A stretch of DNA of 64,000 bases from Lepidodermella squamata. Taxonomy: Eukaryota > Gastrotricha. The position numbers and the translations under genes were made by a program. Positions 10,644 to 22,409 of the stretch are shown here, in pieces (within the stretch, counting starts at the first letter, position 1; every line of letters starts with the position of its first letter). The notes below the pieces were generated by a model, which worked only from the letters and a program-made list of their open reading frames with translations, searched no databases and had not been told where the DNA came from. The DNA is taken from contig JBLDXI010000029.1 in assembly GCA_047495785.1 (NCBI GenBank), positions 2,356,001 to 2,420,000 on the forward strand. Reading direction: 5' to 3'.

Positions 10644-11684
10644 ACTTTTTACTCAAAAGACTGATATTCCTGTTGAGATTTGAAATAAATCCGTTGATAT
10701 TCTCCCCTCACCCGTATCACCATGGCGATCAAGAAACATTCGAGAATGACGGTGTAGCTTTTCGATTGTGACGTAGATAGGACGCCGCACTCAGAGCACG
10801 CCGGCTGACCAAAAGACGTGTTCGCTTTTTTGGTCATGAATATTCTGAACTTGGATGCACTTGGATGTCATGAACTTCGATTATGCAGCACACCTCTCTC
10901 GAACTTCAATTCTCTGCTCTTTTCAGCTACGGTGAAGGACAAAAATCCGCCCAGTTTTTTGGTCTAAACGCAAGCGTATCGTATGGAGTGTACTTTCAAT
11001 ATTTAAAATACTCTCAACACTCCCATTCATTTCTATCCCGATTCGGAGTTTACTTCCAACTGTTTGAAGTTAAACAACAGCAGCAGGTAAGCCAGCTGCC
11101 GAAAAATGAGAAAGCCTGGGCATTATCATCCAGGAAAATCATGCAAATTTTTGATGTTTCAATTTTTTCTGGCTGATGAAAACAACAGGCAAAAAGCAAC
11201 TTCCGGATTGCTCATTGAGATATCTCTATCGGCAATTGGGGGGATTGCCACATATATTTCTCAGATTCGGGTTACTATCGGTCAACTTTCAAAGTGACTT
11301 TCATCCTAATCGCATGAGAATTGAAGAAAAGTCGCTACATTGTCGATAATCGATTATCGAACGCTAACCAATCAATAATCGATAACAAATATCTTCACCT
11401 TCGATGTTGCATTATTTTTTAGTAAGCCTTAAGCCTTCACGGTCAGGTATCGACATGGAACTTTTTTTTTCGCGCCGACAACGAATTTTTTATCATGGAT
11501 GCAATATCGTTTGGTGTTACACATTTATTTAATTTTTTCATTGAAATAAATGATGTTGTAACCTGTGAAATTTTACGCGAATACATCCAGCTCATAAACC
11601 TGGGCAGCAGAAATTTACAGCTGTTCACACTCTTCAATAGGCTATTCATCCATCATCCATCATGAAACTAATTTAGGTATAAAT
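10644..11684. other. intergenic between BTB-D and the dehydrogenase gene
   Basis: ORFs at 10883 and 11106 have no recognisable family and poor codon character. A perfect palindrome sits at 11343-11360. No gene was supported. Confidence 0.5.
11343..11360. promoter_or_regulatory. ATCGAT palindrome cluster upstream of the dehydrogenase
   Basis: TCGATAATCGATTATCGA is an 18-bp perfect palindrome, with a second AATCGATAA copy at about 11377-11385. ATCGAT-type sites are bound by DREF-like or homeodomain factors in animals. The site is about 325 nt upstream of the ATG at 11685. A promoter role is inference. Confidence 0.35.
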
Positions 11685-12677
11685 ATGGAACTTTCAAATA
11701 CCAGTTTCAACGTCCTGATAACAATAGGAGGAATTCCAAAATCAGCAATTGATTTTTTGCAAGCGAAAGGCTGCAATGTCGACCTATGGCATCTCGAAAC
11801 TCAAATGCCAGTCGACGAGCTGAAAAAACGCATAAAAAACGCCGACGCCGTTTATTGCGATATTTCCGACAAAATCAATCGCGATGTGATCGAAGCTGCA
11901 AGTTCGAGGCTGGAAGTTATAGCTACAATGCCTGGTGAAGTGGATCATATCGATAGAACCGCCTTAAAAGAACGAGGAATCCGACTAGTCCAGACGCCTG
12001 ATTTTCCGACAGACACTGCTGCTGAACTGGTAATTTGCCTGACCCTTATGGCGATGCAGAAAGCTTTTCAAGTTAGGAATGGAACAATTCCCAATGACTG
12101 GATATGTGGTGACGTCATTTGCGAGTCCAAAATCGGACTTGTCGGGTTTGGCAGAATCGGCCAGGCCGTAACCTCGCGTTTAAAACCGTTTAAACCTGCG
12201 AAAATGTTATACAATTGCCTAAATCGGGAGAAAGGCCTAGAAGTTGAGCTCGGCGTTAGTTGGTGCGAAAATTTGGACGATTTGATGAAGCAGTCTGACG
12301 TTGTCATTGTTTGCTGTACATCAGATGATTCTACCCGCCATTTAATTTCGAAACAAAGGCTGAGTCTCATGAGGAAAGGGTCGTTTTTTATCAACGGCAG
12401 CTGCCGAGATGGGGTTGTCGATCAAGACGCGTTGATTGAGCTGTTACGGGAGGGTCACTTCGGCGGGGTCGGGCTAGCCGTGACAACGCCTGATTCTTTA
12501 CCGGCTGATAGCGAGCTGCTTAAATGCCCGGAATGTGTCGTTATTCCTCACATAGCGCCGTCGTGTCGAGAGAAAATCGTTGATTTAACTGTTCGAAACA
12601 TCTGGGCAGCTTTGCAAGGCGAACCAATGCCGGCTGAGAAATGCGATGAAAGAATTGTTCGAGAAACCCTCGTTTGA
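11685..12677 (+). CDS. D-2-hydroxyacid dehydrogenase, glyoxylate/hydroxypyruvate reductase-like, 330 aa
   Basis: Single-exon gene. The D-isomer-specific 2-hydroxyacid dehydrogenase fold is clear: an N-terminal substrate domain (about 1-100), a nucleotide-binding domain with GFGRIG at 154-159, and a C-terminal return with PHIAPS (His289). The tail GEPMPAE is typical of GRHPR, the cytosolic NAD(P)H enzyme that reduces glyoxylate and hydroxypyruvate. Active-site changes are visible: the catalytic Glu of the ...xPEP... motif is Asp270 (TTPDSLP), the nearby GLDV is GLAV (Ala265), and one residue is inserted before the catalytic Arg (SCRDGVV, Arg241). Weak activity or another substrate is possible. 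It has no introns and sits inside the BTB array, perhaps by retroposition. AATAAA lies at 12782. Confidence 0.9.
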   Translation: MELSNTSFNVLITIGGIPKSAIDFLQAKGCNVDLWHLETQMPVDELKKRIKNADAVYCDISDKINRDVIEAASSRLEVIATMPGEVDHIDRTALKERGIRLVQTPDFPTDTAAELVICLTLMAMQKAFQVRNGTIPNDWICGDVICESKIGLVGFGRIGQAVTSRLKPFKPAKMLYNCLNREKGLEVELGVSWCENLDDLMKQSDVVIVCCTSDDSTRHLISKQRLSLMRKGSFFINGSCRDGVVDQDALIELLREGHFGGVGLAVTTPDSLPADSELLKCPECVVIPHIAPSCREKIVDLTVRNIWAALQGEPMPAEKCDERIVRETLV

Positions 12678-13332
12678 ATAATTACTAACTGTGGTTGCTA
12701 TAAAATTTGTAATTTATTATTAGCTAGCCTACCTATATTTTTATGATCTAAATATTTATTCGGAAAGTCTACCTTAATAGAAATAAAATTCGATTTATCT
12801 TTGAAAAGTTGAGCTTTTAGCGGTCGATTCGCATGTCATTGTTCCTTTTCTTGATCTTGGAGCAGCTTGTGCATTTCGATTCGACATAATAAAAACGACC
12901 ATTTTCTTTAGATTTTGCGGTTGGACCTGGCTTTTTTGCAAGTGTACGTAGTTGGTTAATTATTGCGAGAGTTGAACATTTTGTTTAATCATTTTTATTC
13001 ATTTTCATAATATCAATTTGGTATGGTCTCCATCTCTCCGCATTCAACTAGTTTTCATATAGATTCATCAAAACATTACCGTTTACCATTTCCACTCGGT
13101 TTTGATAGCAATGCGTGGTTTTTCCTGAAAAATTACGAGAAATTACGAGACTTTTTGTGAGTGTGGCCCCAATGCGCGCGGTTATTACAGCCGAGCCGAC
13201 CTGGCTGTTAATTGCACTAGCCGCCTTCATTTTCTACTCAGGTCAGCCAAGCAACGTCTATTTTCGTCGTTTTATCGCTGATTATTTTGTTTGCTAAAAA
13301 AGATTGCTCTCGCCATCTAAAACTCGGGTTAA
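12678..13332. other. 3' flank of the dehydrogenase and BTB-E upstream region
   Basis: An AATAAA signal lies at 12782-12787. A 60-codon ORF at 13115 lacks family features and is not called. No other feature was seen. Confidence 0.45.
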
Positions 13333-15092
13333 ATGGCAACTAAAACGCTTCCTTTCAACAAATTTCCGGCTATCAATCAAGCCGATGTCGTCATACGCGC
13401 TCTGACTAATCTTTTCGATAGCTCAGCCAACAGCGATGTCATTTTTCTGCTCGACGATGGCACCCGCATCCGAGCTCATAGAACGATATTAGCTGCGAGG
13501 CTGCCGGTATTCGATCGGATGCTGGCTCCACAGAATTTTCGCGAGGGAACTCTTGGTCAGGTTAAGCTGCCGGGTAAACGGTCGGTTGTCGTGAAAAACG
13601 TCTTGCGATACCTGTACACTGGTGAAATGGCGGTTAACGACTTTGACCTCGATGTGATGCTGGAAATCTATCAAATGGCTCATGAGTATGATATTCAGTC
13701 GCTCTTGAGTAAAGTTGAGGAGTTTCTGGAGGTTAGATTTGAATCCTATCAAATTCGTGATGAAAATACAAAATTAGCTAATTAAATCGAAAAATTGAAT
13801 GCATTTTTTTAATTCACTCCCTGAGCCACAGTAATTTTAGTTTTTCTTTGAAGGTCATTTTTCGATAAAGCTATGTTTTTTGAAGATGTAAAAATTCAGA
13901 AATGAACGATATTTCATACAAATACTTGTGTAAGGTTGGGCCTGATTTTTCTGCAGCAGATGTTTGCAATTTGACAAATTTTACCATATTTTTGAAGATC
14001 TACACAATTTTAGCGGCTTATTTTTCAGGAAGTTATCGATCAAGCTACAGTTTGGTCGATTTTTGACGTTGCCCATTTGCTCAACCGTAGCGATTTGCTT
14101 GGGGCGTGTCGAGATTTCATGGCAGCAAGCGCTAGCGATATCATCGAATCGCCCGATATTGTTCACGTGTCGAAAGAAGCTCTCATCGACATGATCAGCA
14201 ACGACGAATTCAGCGTGCCTGAAATCGACATTTTGTTCGCCGTACAAAAGTGGCAAGAAGCGAACAATCACCCTGATATTCAAAGCGTTTTACAGAAAGT
14301 TCGCTACGGGTTGGCTGAAATGGACGGGCTGAATATAATTCAAGTGGCGCCTCTCTACGCATTCTTGACCGCCAATGGTGTTGACCTTAGATCTCTCGGA
14401 CAAAAGAAAGATTCCGAAAGGGTAGTCAGCGGCAGAAGATGCAAGGCCTTGTCATCTAAAGGTGAATTTTCCGACATTTTTCAATTTTCATGGTTAAAAT
14501 TTCAATTATATATTCGTAAAAAGCTGCGCTCGGCAATGGCACCCAAGTTATTGGCATTGATGGAAAAATTGTATTCGAAAAAATTGATCTCTTGCGAATT
14601 ACGTATCCAGCTTCTGTGAATGATGGACAAGCAATAGTCGTTACCCTGCCCAAAGCTTATGCAGTCTCGTCGATATCATTTTGGTTGTACGGCGCGAATG
14701 GTTACGCTTGCAATAGCGTGAATGTAGAAGTTTCAACCAATCGCGAAGCTGAATGGCAGCAGTTGACCAAAATTAATCCTACTCGGGGCTCCTCTCACGG
14801 CCAAAGTTATTCCGGCCATTATGTTTTTCTCTTCAAAAGGCGCCGTGTCCGCAGTAGTAAGTTTCACTTGAAGTTCTCATTTCCAGTGGAATCTGCTTTC
14901 CAAATTTCAGTCAGGATTACTGCATCTCAGAATACGTATCGCGCCTTCTGTGTCAGAGATTTCCAGTGTCCATCGGTGGATTACGAAGCGAAATGCTTAC
15001 CGGAATATTGCGCTCGATTTCGGAACGGTGAAACCGTACTCTATCAGGTCTACAGCGACGGCAGCATCCTTGAGAAAACCTACTACGATTGA
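13333..15092 (+). CDS. BTB-E: BTBD9-like protein, 448 aa
   Basis: Exons 13333-13731, 14029-14461, 14524-14856 and 14911-15092 total 449 codons. BTB: NSDVIFLLDDGTRIRAHR, LAPQNFREGTLGQ, LRYLYTGEM. BACK: EVIDQATVWSIFDVAHLLN, CRDFM, EFSVPEIDILFAV, QVAPLYAFL. F5/8C-like: GNGTQVIGI, AIVVTLPKAYAVSSISF, FKRRRVRS, IRITASQN and FQCPSVDYEAK...GETVLYQV. It defines a second subfamily with BTB-F and BTB-H. The last intron (14857-14910) is 54 nt, a multiple of three without a stop, so retention would add 18 residues. AATAAA follows at about 15206. Confidence 0.92.
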
Positions 15093-15969
15093 CATGCTTC
15101 TTCCTCATTCATTCTTCTTGCAACATGCAAAATGACTCATTTCTCATTTGATTCGTATAATTTCATGTTCATTCGCAGAATTTGTGTTCTATCGAAAACT
15201 TCTAAAAATAAATGAACCTGACCATATGTGTGTCTGATTCGTTACACGACACAACGGTGACCTTAGGCGTTGATGAATAATCGCCTTTGGATAACTGTTC
15301 AAATTTCAAATTTAGGATGGGATTTCAATGCATTGCCGCAAGGTTTTTGCTGGCTCCACAAAGACTTCGCGAGGCAACTCTTGGCAAAGTTGAACTGTCG
15401 TGAAAAGTCACGTTGTTGCGAGTCGTGATGTTGACTGAAATTTGATTTGAAAACCCAGCCAAAGCCGCATCAGAGCTAAAAATTCTCAAGACAAAATTGT
15501 CAATATCTTGTCAAATTAAATTAAATTTGTCAAAGTAAAATTGTCAAATACCAAAAGAGGTTTTTCCCTCTGGATCAAAGGGATGCTATGTTTATTTTTA
15601 AAATTTACGACGCGAAGTTTGAGAAATAAGGCCAAAACTAAGGCCGGAGCAATCAACCCATAAAACCTTCAGGTGACCTCAGCACTCGATGATATTTATG
15701 AAATCCTATATTGTAGTCAATTTTATTACACTGTAAAAAATCCAGGTTTTTAGCGGTTTTGAGAGCCCTAATCAATTTAATACGAGGGATTTATACGGGC
15801 TTTTCACAGCGTTTTCTGCGGTTCGGTTTCAGCCCACCGGTTCTGAATTGGTTTCAATCGCAGTTTTTTCGGGCTCATCAAAATGAGCCAAATTTGGCTT
15901 TTGGCTGTCGGACGGCTGCTGCACAAAGGCCGGCTTAGATGTCGAAATGTAGAGAAGGCCGGGTTTTAG
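15093..15969. other. intergenic with a BTB exon relic
   Basis: Apart from the AATAAA near 15206 and the BTB relic at 15330-15425, no coding or RNA feature could be supported. Confidence 0.5.
15330..15425 (+). pseudogene. relic of a BTB exon 1 (BTB-E/F type)
   Basis: The stretch GCTGGCTCCACAAAGACTTC, then GCGAGGCAACTCTTGG and TCGTGAAAAGTCACGTTGTT, aligns with the BTB-E codons for LAPQNFREGTLG and the VVVKNVLR segment. It has lost the codons for the LPGK loop and several upstream codons. No start, splice site or reading frame remains. Confidence 0.72.
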
Positions 15970-17944
15970 ATGTCGACTGATAAAGGGTTTTTCAAAAATT
16001 GCCCAGCCATCCAGCATGCCGACGTCGTAATTTGTGCTCTCGCCAACCTCTTCGAGAGCGGTTCGAACAGCGATGTCGTTTTTCTACTCGACGATGGCAC
16101 CCACATCGGGGCTCATAGAACGATATTGGCAGCGAGGCTGCCGGTATTCGATCGGATGCTGGCTCCACAGAACTTTCGTGAGGGAACTCTTGGTCAGGTT
16201 AAGTTGCCGGGTAAACGATCGATTGTCGTGAAAAGCGCCTTGCGATACTTGTATACTGGTGAAATGACAGTCAACGACCTCGATGTGATGCTGGAAGTCT
16301 ATCAAATGGCTCATGAGTACGGCATTCAATCGCTGATGGAGCAAGTGGATGAATTTTTAGAAGTAAGTTCTCGAACTGTACATTTTCAGTTTGATTATGA
16401 TTAAAAAATCCTTCACTATAGAAAATAATTTTTTATCATGTCTAAGCGATACCTGTATCGCCATATTATCAAGCGAATTTTAGGGAGGGTATCTGTATCG
16501 ATCAGCAAATGAAAAAGTCGAATTCATAAAAAATCTGAAACATTTTAGCGCCCAAAAATCGGATGGGCAAATAGATTTTTATATTGCTTCTCTAGAATCA
16601 ACCGCTTGTTGATTTGTTTTTGTAGACGCATGGAATTTCCCTGGACCAAGCTATGACAACAAACTCAGATTTGATGAAATTAATAAAACTTATTATTTTT
16701 ATTATTTTTATTGGAAGTTGTCAATCAAGCTACAGTTTGGTCGATTTTCGATGTTGCCTTTTTACTGAACCGCAGCGATTTGCTTGAGTCCTGCCGAGAT
16801 TTTATGGCGTTGAACGCCAGGGATATCATCAAATCACCCGATATTGTTCGCGTGTCGAAAGAAGCTCTTGTAGACATGATCACTAATGAAGAATTCAGCG
16901 TGCCTGAAATCGACATTTTGTTCGCCGTGCATAAGTGGCAAGAAGCGAATAATCATCCTGATATTAAAAGTGTTTTACAAAAGATCCGCTACGGCTTGGC
17001 TAAAATCAACGGTCTGACGATAGTTCAAGTGGCGCCACTCTACTCATTCTTAGCTTCGAATGGCATCGATCTGAAATTGCTCGGGCAAGTTGTTCGAAAC
17101 GGCGAAGCAACTAAAAGAAAATCATCCAAAGGTAACTTTTACACAACTTGTCACGGACTAAGCGGGTTTATAAGTTAAAACTTTAATTCAGCTTCAATCC
17201 AGGATAATTTTAGATTATTGGTTCGGTTATTTCTGTTTTGTCAGCAAATTTTGACGATTTTAAGTATTAGCCTATATACCAAATTTTTGGTAATTTATAA
17301 CACGACTTGGTTTTTAATTGCTCCTATTTTATACACCACTACGAAGCGGCACTTAGTAATGGCACCAAGGTTACCGGTATTGATGCTAAAACATTATTCG
17401 AGAAAGTTGACAATTTCTCGGAATCGATTCCGAACGCCGTTAAAGATGGGGAATCAATAGTCGTCACATTGCCTAGAGCGTGCATGGTTTCGTCTATTTC
17501 ATTTTCGCTGTACGGAAGCCGTGGCCGAATTTGCTCAAGCCTCCAGGTGGATGTTTCCAAGGCAGCAAGCTCCGAATGGCAGCAATTGGTAGCACAAGGC
17601 TATGGTAGCTCTGGGGTATTTTATTCTACTAATCCTGGGTTGTACGGCCACCAGGTGATTTGTTTCAAACGCCGGCGTGTTCAAAAAAGTGAGTTGGCGT
17701 TTTTCCAATGCTTCAACATGAGATTGTTGCCCGAATTTTTTTAGTAAGAATAACATCAAATTCGAACGGCAGCGATTATTATTGCGTCAACGATTTTCAA
17801 TGCCCTTCGTCCGAATTCGAATCGAAATACCTGCCCCGATTTTCTGCTCGACGTCCGAAAGCTGAAGCCGTGCTCTACCACATTTATAACGGTAGCCTTC
17901 GAATGGAATTCGTCAGCGCTCCAAGTCCCACAATGAATGACTGA
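15970..17944 (+). CDS. BTB-F: BTBD9-like gene with a non-AG splice acceptor
   Basis: Exons by homology are 15970-16362, 16714-17131, 17347-17688 and 17745-17944 (451 codons, all phases consistent). BTB: NSDVVFLLDDGTHIGAHR, LPGKRSIVV, LRYLYTGEM. BACK: EVVNQATVWSIFDVAFLLN, CRDFM, EFSVPEIDILFAV. F5/8C-like: SNGTKVTGIDAKTLFEK, IVVTLPRACMVSSISF, FKRRRVQK, IRITSN and FQCPSSEFESK. Exon 1 has a good GTAAGT donor, but the bases before the expected exon 2 start (GAA GTT GTC) are TTATTG, not AG; the nearest AG, 4 nt inside, breaks phase. The gene may be silent or use a rare GT-TG intron. Exon 1 is nearly identical to BTB-E over long tracts. AATAAA lies at 18046. Confidence 0.8.
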
Positions 17945-18528
17945 TTTTATCATATGACGCTGAGTCCCTATGACTCTTCACTCCCATATTCAATCTGATG
18001 ACTGATAAGATCTATGGCCGCAATCGAAAGAAAAATATTTTGAAATTAATAAATCTGTACACTTATGAGTAAAATTGGCGACAATTTCCGGGCTATCGAG
18101 AATTATTTCGAGGCAATCATGTAGCCATTCGCGCCTTATTGGCTAATCTCTTGGACCTTCGATATTAGCTCAATTGAGGTGAAATCGGCAATCATGTTAA
18201 ACAGAACCACTCCTTGATTAACTGATAAACGGATAACTCGAAAGCAACTTCTACTATAACACCAATTGGCGGATCGGATTAAAGCGCGCGAAAAACTATG
18301 CGCGCAAACCAAACAAATTATGCGTTATTACCCCGTTGATAATAAATCAGCAAAAACAATCTGGTAATTATCGAGCGATCGCCGGTAATTTATCGCGCTG
18401 GCTTAACAATTAGTTACTCCACAAGTCCTTCGATAGCGAGAAATTGAAATACATTTTTGCAGTCACTTCATTCACGTTTCATTTTCGCTAATATTGCATC
18501 TTTCTTGCCGATATCGTCCGGTTATAGC
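17945..18528. other. intergenic, no supported gene
   Basis: AATAAA at about 18046 ends BTB-F. Nothing else was identified up to the BTB-G start. Confidence 0.5.
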
Positions 18529-20620
18529 ATGAAAAACGAGTCTCGGCTCTTCTACCACTTGCCGAACATAAGACACCATGACGTGGTGATAAATGGTCTA
18601 GCCAAGCTTTACGACAACGCGACATTCAGCAATGTCGTGTTCGTACTCGACGACGGCACGCGCGCCTACCAGCCCATCGGCTTATTCTCGCGTCGCAATT
18701 GCCGATATTCGAAAAAATGCTGTTTTCCCGGCATTTCAATAAAGAAGGGTACATGAGGGAAGTTAACTTGCCCGGCAAGCGATCTATTGTTGTCGAAAAA
18801 GTTCTGGCATATCTATACACTGGCGTTTTGAACGTGAGAGAGTTGGAGCTCGATGTGATGCTAGAAATCTACCGAATGGCACGCGACTACGACATAATCG
18901 CGTTGCTCGATCAAATCGAAGAATTCCTAGAGGTGAACTAAAAATTATTGAATTTAAATGCATTTTTAATTGCTATGAATATTTATATTTGAATTTAATT
19001 TTTTCGTTTCTTTAAAAGTTTAATTTTTTTTTAATTTCAATAAAAATTTCTATTTAATTTTTTAATTTTTAATTGATTTTTTTTAATTTTTAATTTTAAG
19101 AAAATTGTTTTTCAGTGTTTCCCATTTTTATATTCAAAGATTATTTTAATTAAAATTCGACGCATAAAATTTTTCCTGTTAGGATGTGATCAACTTCGAT
19201 ACAGTCTGGCCAATATTCGATACCGCTTACTTGCTAGGCCGTAGTAAATTGCTGGAGGCGTGCCGTGATTATATGACGTACAACGCTGAAAGCATAATTT
19301 CTTCACCCGATATCATCAACGTGTCAAAGGAAGCTCTCATCGACATGATCGGCAGCGATGAATTCTGCGTCCGTGAAACCGACATCCTATTCGCTGTTCG
19401 CAAGTGGCAAGAGGTCAATTGCCACCCTGATATTCTTCAAGTGTTTGAAAAAGTCCGTTTCGGTTTGGTCAAACTCGACGGGTTGACACTTTTGCAAGTA
19501 GCACCACTCTTTTTGTTCTTATGGTGTCGACTTGAAACTGCTGGTTGAAAACAGAAATTCTCAACGAGTTGAGGCTGCTAGGAAGAAGAAGCACATAACA
19601 GAATCGTTTGGTAGGTTTTCGATTTTCTTTTTATTACCGCAACTTTGAACTTGTTTTTCGGGGGTTAAAAATAAAAAAGGGTCCTCCTTATACCGGAACA
19701 AAATTTGCTGTAGCGGAACCAAACATGCCATTAAACGGAACCAAATTTTAAAATTTTTGGTGGGCCTAAAACCACTTTTCGGAACTTCAAGAATAAAAAA
19801 TTCTAAAAAGAAATTCTGAATAAAAAATCTCTAAAATTTGAACCAGAATTGTGATGAATTTTAAGAATTTTTATTTTTTCCACGGGTATTAGCGGAAAAA
19901 TCGCGCAAATAAAATCAAATCGTAGCGCGAAACAAAAAGGTCGCGCGAAAATATCTAAAATAACATTATGTCCAAAATCATCCTATTTTTGTATTCTTGA
20001 ATATTTTTTTCATGTTTAGCGGCGCTGGGAAATGGAACAAAGGTGACCGGCATGGACGAGAAATCGTTGTTTGAAAAGTATGTCAACCTTCAAGGCTACT
20101 CTCACAATAACGTCGCACCAAGTCTCCCCAAGTCCGTGAGTGACAGCAAATCGGTAATTATCACCCTGCCGAAGCGAAGTTTCGTCTCCTCAATTGCATT
20201 TTCGCTGCATGGCGCTCATGGTTACGGCTGTCCCAAGTATTCAGTTTGCGTTAGTTCGAGGGTTAACGGCAGTTGGTTACTGCTGGCTGAATTGCCGAAC
20301 GGCTCGAATACTTACAAGGAAAATTATCGCGATCAACAAGTTCTTTTCTTTCAGCGCCGCCGCATTCAAAGCAGTAAGTCTGTCTTTATTGCTGGAATTT
20401 TACTGCAAATTGAAATTATTAATCAATTTATTTTATTTTAGTACGGATAACGTCTTATTCAAGTACAAACGGTGACTACTGTGTCAAAGAATTCGCTTGT
20501 CCGGCGCCGAATATCGAGGCTGAGTATTTCAGCGAATATCAAACCAATTACCCACAAGGCGAGACAGTGGTCTATCAAATCGAAGGCGAACGTGTTCTTG
20601 ACAAACTGCAAGGATTATGA
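18529..20620 (+). pseudogene. BTB-G: BTBD9-like pseudogene with two frameshifts
   Basis: The four-exon plan is intact (18529-18932, 19183-19610, 20020-20373, 20442-20620), but the frame breaks twice. In exon 1 after FVLDDGTR two extra bases (or one lost) near 18665 shift the frame before AHRLILASQLPIFEKM and lead to a stop at about 18755. In exon 2, after LQVAPLFLFL at about 19520, a deletion of about eight bases shifts frame before NGVDLKLL. The F5/8C exons remain open (GNGTKVTGMDEKSLFEK, VIITLPKRSFVSSIAF, FQRRRIQS, IRITSYS, GETVVYQI), and splice sites and AATAAA (about 20683) are kept. This suggests recent inactivation, or two assembly errors. Confidence 0.8.
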
Positions 20621-20997
20621 TTGGCTGATTGATTTTCAACGTTTGGACAATGTTTTTGTGTTCACAATCTTTTATCAGTTCTGAATAAAATTTCATAATA
20701 AAATTTTCAGCATCAATTTTTCAAGTTTTCTTCGAATTTTCCTCGTTGAATTCTATATCGAAAAAGTAAAGTTCGGGATTGTCGGCAGATTTGAAAATTA
20801 AATAAACCGCCAAGGTGCGTTAGAGTTTAATTTATTTTATGAATTGCACTTGAATTGCACTTTATTTTTTTCTGAAACATGTCTCTACTTCAAATGGTCA
20901 GAAGCTTTGATTCTGGCGACGTTAGATTCCGACGCAACCTTAGGAAATCATATAAATAGGTTCCGCTTTCTGAGGTTATTGTGTTTGGCAGTGACAA
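20621..20997. other. 3' flank of BTB-G
   Basis: AATAAA at about 20683. No other feature was found before the inverted repeat block starts near 20998. Confidence 0.5.
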
Positions 20998-21231
20998 TTG
21001 TTTTGAGGGGAAATTGGGGCTTAGGGACCGGGCTTAGGGATTTTCGGGCTTCTCATGAAATGGGAAACAAATTTTTGTCATGCTGATGAGGGGGCATTTT
21101 CTAATGAGCAAATGGAGCGAAATAACCCTCCACCCGTGCAAGTAATACAAGAGTATTTCTACAACGACAATGGTCTATTATTAATTATCGCCTGATGGAC
21201 AACGCCCATTGCGCGTTTCATAGACAACTCT

Positions 21232-21266
21232 CATAGATAAATAAATACTGTATTTATTTATCTATG
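21232..21266. mobile_element. 35-bp palindromic insertion with 8-bp target duplication
   Basis: Two 16-base arms (CATAGATAAATAAATA and its complement) surround CTG. It is flanked by ACAACTCT on both sides (21224-21231, 21267-21274). The opposite end of the host transposon has uninterrupted GTATAGAGTTGTCTATG, proving that the palindrome was added with an 8-bp duplication. Its terminal CATAG equals that of the host element. Confidence 0.8.
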
Positions 21267-22409
21267 ACAACTCTATACAGATCGGAAACTAGCGATCTTC
21301 CTATAGTAAATAAATTCACACCAAAACGTGAAAAAGAACAAATTCTGATTCGCTCAAGGTTTATATCGTTGGATAGAGCAAAAATCGAATAAGATCATAG
21401 TATTTTTCTCGGAATTTTTCGGCTTAAAATGAAAAAGGGTGAGGTAAAATCTGCCGCCCGAAAGGGTAAAAGTTCGCCCCATTTGTGTCGCCCAAAAGTA
21501 AATAAAGTCGCCCTCATTGCGTGATCGCCGCACTAATCCACCTTAATCCGCCTCTTACGGCGAAAGGCCGCACCTGACTGATAAAATGTCGCCCCGTTAG
21601 AATAAGAAAAACGCAAATGTGATGATGATGCCTATTAGCCGCATCTCTATTCCTTTATTTGGTATCAATATTACATCGGCTGAACCGGTATATGAACCAA
21701 AATAACTACCATACATTAGGATATATGATTACCGCGGACGATAGCGATAGGAATATCGCGCGGACGATTTTTTGGGACAATTTGGCAATCTGAGCAGTAA
21801 AGCAATAGCCACTAATGCTTGAGCAGGGACATATTAGGACATTAGACACTTACCACTGGCCAGGTTTTGCTTGGACGTTTTGGGACGGATTTATGTTCAA
21901 GGCATGCTTATTACAGGCCGAACAAATTACGACGTGGAAGCGTTGGTTGCGTCTCTCTTCAAGCATTTTATTACCACTGAAAGTTCACACACCCGCTGCG
22001 CCCCTCGCATGCCTGTCGAAGGTGTTGCAAGCTCGCGGCGTTAAAGCGGCTTGCCGGGGATCAAGGGATTATCTGCTGCGTTCGAGTGTTTACACGCCGG
22101 ATAAGCTACGTGTGAAGGACTCGATGTCCGGTCACTAAAATAGGCAGCTTTGACCACTACGCGCACCATGCAGTTACTACCTGTAATAAATAGGAACTAA
22201 CTGTGCTGTTCAGTTTTGCTGTCAACAAGTTTGCGATATGGCTATTCAAGAGCTATTGCGAACACCTATTGCGAACAGCGATCGCTATTAGATCGCTCAA
22301 AGGTAGCGCTAACCTATAACGTGTAGTTTTATTAGGTAGACCGTGCGATGTATCGCCCATCGGGCTGCTATCCTCATCCGCAGGTCTTATTCGAACAGCT
22401 TAGGTATAT

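Noticed and set aside
10593-10650. Bacterial-type intrinsic terminator (hairpin plus T run)
   Set aside because: The surrounding genes are clearly eukaryotic with introns and poly(A) signals, so the resemblance is incidental.
10883-11297. Plus-strand ORFs before the dehydrogenase
   Set aside because: Low-complexity composition, no recognised domain and frames overlapping each other.
21815-22138. Transposase-like ORF inside the 1.97-kb element
   Set aside because: No hAT dimerisation, zinc-finger or catalytic motif is visible and the ORF is short.
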